Shown: positions 61,495-64,000 of the stretch, in pieces
Layout: each line of letters starts with the position of its first letter
How positions within the stretch are numbered: the first letter of the stretch is position 1
Assembly: GCF_001625305.1 (NCBI RefSeq)
Contig: NW_017803490.1
Location: forward strand, 470,049 to 534,048
Source: Branchiostoma belcheri
Taxonomy: Eukaryota; Chordata; Leptocardii; Amphioxiformes; Branchiostomatidae
DNA: 64,000 nt
Reading direction: 5' to 3'
The notes under the pieces: generated by a model
Database searches by the model: none
What the model was told of the DNA's origin: nothing
The model's input: the letters and a program-made list of their open reading frames with translations, nothing else
Program-made: the position numbers and the translations under genes

Positions 61495-63679
61495 ATGGAC
61501 ATGAATTCGGACTTCCCTTCTCCTGTATTGGCTGATGACCTTGACCTATGCCCATGGGCCGTACCTTGCCGTCCTGAGACTATAGCTACACGCTCCTTCC
61601 CATCCGATCTGGAGCTTCTAGACTTTCCCGATGATATGCAAATTCCTAGTTTATGGCCAGATCCGTACCACACGCTGCCTCCGTCGTTACCAGCAGAGAG
61701 CATGTCGCCCCCCGTGCCTTTCCCAGGCGTATCGCACACCGTAGCACCGCTCCCACACGGTGCCCAGTCCTGTCCCGTTGCATCGCTCCCATGCGGTCGC
61801 CAGGACTGCTCCGTAGTACCGTCCCCAGGCGGTGACCCGCCCCGTTCCGTGACATCGCGCTCCTGTGGTGATGAGCCGTGCGCTTACAGCAACTCTTCTC
61901 CGTCAGTTCGTCAGGGTGATTCCGGCTGCCCTTCAAGCACGTCCACTGAATCAGAAACACTCTCTCACCCACCCGACCAGACAGTCCCAAATGCGGCCAT
62001 CGTGGACAGCTCCACCTTCCGAGATCTGCATATCACAGTGGAGGCTTCCGGACAGTATAATTTCCAATCATGCAGGATCCCAGTCCCTTCTAAGTTGAAG
62101 GTCCCGGTCTGGCGCCAGCTTTTACAGGACTACCCAGACAAAGAGATCTGTGATTTCTTGGACTTCGGATGGCCTATCGGTTATGTGCTTGATACAACGC
62201 CCACCCCGACCTCCCGCAATCATAGGTCAGCCGTGCTGTTCCCTGCAGATGTCGACAGGTATTTAAGGGTTGAAATGGCCTTCGGCGCTATACAGGGCCC
62301 TTTCTCGAATCCCCCATTCTCACCTTCCTTTATGACGTCACCGCTGCAGACTGTTCCCAAGAAAGAGTCAATGCATCGCCGCGTCGTCGTTGATCTCAGC
62401 TTTCCGGCGGGAGGGTCAGTAAATGATGGAATACCCCCACAGCATTACCTTGGAGAACATTTGGCAATCCCTCTACCAGGCCACTCCGCCTTCGAGCGTT
62501 TAATCCGTGACAAAGGGCAGGGCTGTCTACTCTTCAAGAGGGACTTGAGTCGTGCCTATCGCCAAAATACCAGTTGACCCCAAAGACTACAATCTACTGG
62601 GTTTTCAGTGGGATGACCAATACTACTTTGACACTGTGTTTCCCTTTGGCCTGCGCTCCGCCAGTATGGCCTGCCAGCGGACAACTTCAGCAGTGCGGTA
62701 CATCTACAATGCCCGAGGATTTGACTGTGTCAACTATATTGACGACTTCGGCTCCGCCGAGTTTACAGACCAGGCTGATACAGCTTTTCATGAATTGGCT
62801 AGGGTATTCACTGAACTGGGTATTCAAGAATCCCCAGAGAAGGCCTGTCCACCATCCACATACCTAGTGTTTCTTGGCGTTGGTTACGACTCTGTAACCA
62901 TGACAAAGTCAGTCACTCCCGAAAGGGTGGACGACACCCTTGCAGAGCTCCGAGTTTGGATTGGCCGGAAACGGGCTCGCAAAAAACAGATCCAGTCCTT
63001 GCTCGGGAAGTTAATGTTCATCACAGTGTGTGTTCCTCAGGGTCGAGTGTTTCTGAATCGGATGATCAACGCCCTGAAAAGGCTTGAAGCGACATCATCA
63101 CATGATCAGATTGAACTTGGACTTCAGAAAGGACATCAACTGGTGGGCCAGTTTCCTGCCCGAGTTCAACGGAGTGCGTCTGATCCCCATGTCACCGTGG
63201 TGCCCCCGGGCGAAGTGTTCGCCACAGATGCCTGCCTGTCCGGATGTGGTGGCATTGCAGGTCACCGGTTCTTTCACCGACAGTTTCCCCCGTGTATCAC
63301 CCAACAAGATCTACCTATTCATTGTCTCGAGCTGCTAACGGTGATTGTCTCGTGCAAACTGTGGGCTTCCGCGTGGGCGGGCAAGAGACTGATGCTTGCC
63401 TGCGACAATGAGGCTTCCGTACACGTCATTAACTCTGGCCGTGCTTCAGATCCGTTCTTCCAGGAGTGTGCGCGGGAGTTGGTGTACCTACAAGCAATCT
63501 ACGACTTTCAGCTGGCAGCACAACATATACCAGGCGACCAGAACACTATCCCTGACTGGTTGAGTAGGTGGCACCTGCACCCATCTTATGCACGAAGGTT
63601 CAGCGCCGCCGTACTGATCGCAGAATGTGTAGAAGACGAGGTGCTGGACGAGATGTTCAAATTTACTCATGTCTGGTAA
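61495..63679 (+). pseudogene. Reverse transcriptase / RNase H ORF2, interrupted by one frameshift
   Basis: Frame 1 (61495-62577) has a Pro/Ser-rich N-terminus and then the RT fingers (HRRVVVDLSFPAGGSVNDGI) and motif A (CLLFKRDLSRAYRQ). Motif A runs into a stop. The protein continues in frame 2 from about 62564 (PVDPKDYNLLGF), with motif B (FGLRSASMACQR), motif C (VNYIDDFGS), a thumb (LLGKLMFITVCVPQGR) and RNase H acidic residues in FATDAC, HCLELLTV and ACDNEASVHVIN, plus HIPGDQN. The shift falls at a run of four A (62564-62567), which has one base too many. TAA ends it at 63677. It could be a real mutation, an assembly error or a programmed shift. Confidence 0.85.
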
Positions 63680-64000
63680 TTTGTGTTTCCCCCAGGCGCA
63701 CGACTACAGTGGCACCTTCTCGAGATAGACACGAGAGCGACCCAGGCTGCGGTTTTCAACATCAGCACCGCTCGCAACCATCAGACCCACATCAACACCT
63801 ACCTGGATTTCTGCAAGTATTTCCACCTCACTCCCATGCCCGCTTCCGCGCACCAAATTGCGTGTTACGCACAGTTCCTCTCCCGCACACTCCGTTCGCC
63901 TGACTCAATCTCACACTACATGTCTACCGTCAAACTACTTCACCGCATGAACGGATTTACCGACTACACTCTCCAGCATTTCGAAATCACACACACAATG
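63680..64000 (+). CDS. Tyrosine recombinase ORF3, N-terminal part only
   Basis: Open to the window end in the same frame as the RT/RNase H ORF, separated from it by a single TAA. It contains the helical core-binding (SAM-like) domain: TARNHQTHINTYLDFCKYFH, MPASAHQIACYAQFLS and SISHYMSTVKLLHRMNGF. The catalytic Arg, His-x-x-Arg and Tyr lie beyond the window, so activity cannot be judged. No ATG precedes the domain; expression through read-through or a shifted start is inferred. Confidence 0.75.

Larger units (their letters stand above)
60111..64000 (+). mobile_element. DIRS-order (Ngaro-like) tyrosine-recombinase retroelement, 3' end outside the window
   Basis: The gene order Gag-like, RT/RNase H, tyrosine recombinase is that of Ngaro-type elements; classic DIRS elements add a methyltransferase domain, and none is seen. 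The leader at about 60117-60282 would contain the left half of the expected split or inverted repeats. No integrase of the DDE type and no LTR is present. The border at 60111-60117 lies within a family D repeat. Assignment to Ngaro rather than DIRS proper needs the 3' terminus. Confidence 0.82.

Noticed and set aside
1-64000. CRISPR array, prokaryotic operons, complete tRNA or rRNA genes
   Set aside because: The repeats are eukaryotic micro-, mini- and transposon repeats, tRNA-like heads belong to SINE-like repeats with imperfect boxes, and no rRNA sequence was recognised.

Overview
The window looks like a nuclear segment of an invertebrate chordate, most likely a lancelet (Branchiostoma-like). 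The basis is compact phase-consistent exons with GT/AG junctions, one clear animal gene (glycine amidinotransferase), a short TTAGGG telomere-type tract, a DIRS-order tyrosine-recombinase retroelement, and a very dense load of short inverted-repeat elements and tRNA-derived SINE-like repeats. The species is inferred from memory of lancelet repeats, not proven.

Layout. 1-7060: repeat-rich DNA without a supportable gene (several MITE-like families, one nested inside another, plus SINE-like repeats). 7290-15236 (+): GATM exons 2-8, running to the stop codon and matching the vertebrate protein closely; exon 1 with the start codon was not found. Introns hold MITEs, a 59-bp and a 43-bp minisatellite. 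15237-20300: comparatively repeat-poor downstream DNA with a cluster of CCAAT motifs and late AATAAA signals. 22841-27151 (+): a tentative new gene of four phase-compatible exons, possibly ending in an exon at 31468-31672. Around it sit a near-perfect 252-bp foldback element, two long inverted repeats and tandem duplications. 31728-34512: an array of about nine related units, eight with splice-like borders on the minus strand. 34800-39075: repeats. 39093-44190 (-): a complete five-exon gene for a 225-residue, mucin-like, single-pass membrane protein with signal peptide. 49456-58746 (-): eleven phase-consistent exons (441 codons visible) of a second membrane protein: two copies of a four-exon extracellular module joined by a proline-rich linker, then a transmembrane helix; its first and last exons were not found. 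60111-64000 (+): a DIRS/Ngaro-type retroelement (Gag-like ORF, RT/RNase H broken by one frameshift, start of a tyrosine recombinase) inserted into an older repeat and running off the window end.

The common theme is how closely mobile elements abut functional sites. Elements end 7-45 nt from splice sites, one element end may supply a 3' splice site, and another MITE lies 17 bp from a stop codon. No operon-like co-operation applies. The two minus-strand membrane proteins are neighbours in the same orientation, but a shared role is only a guess.
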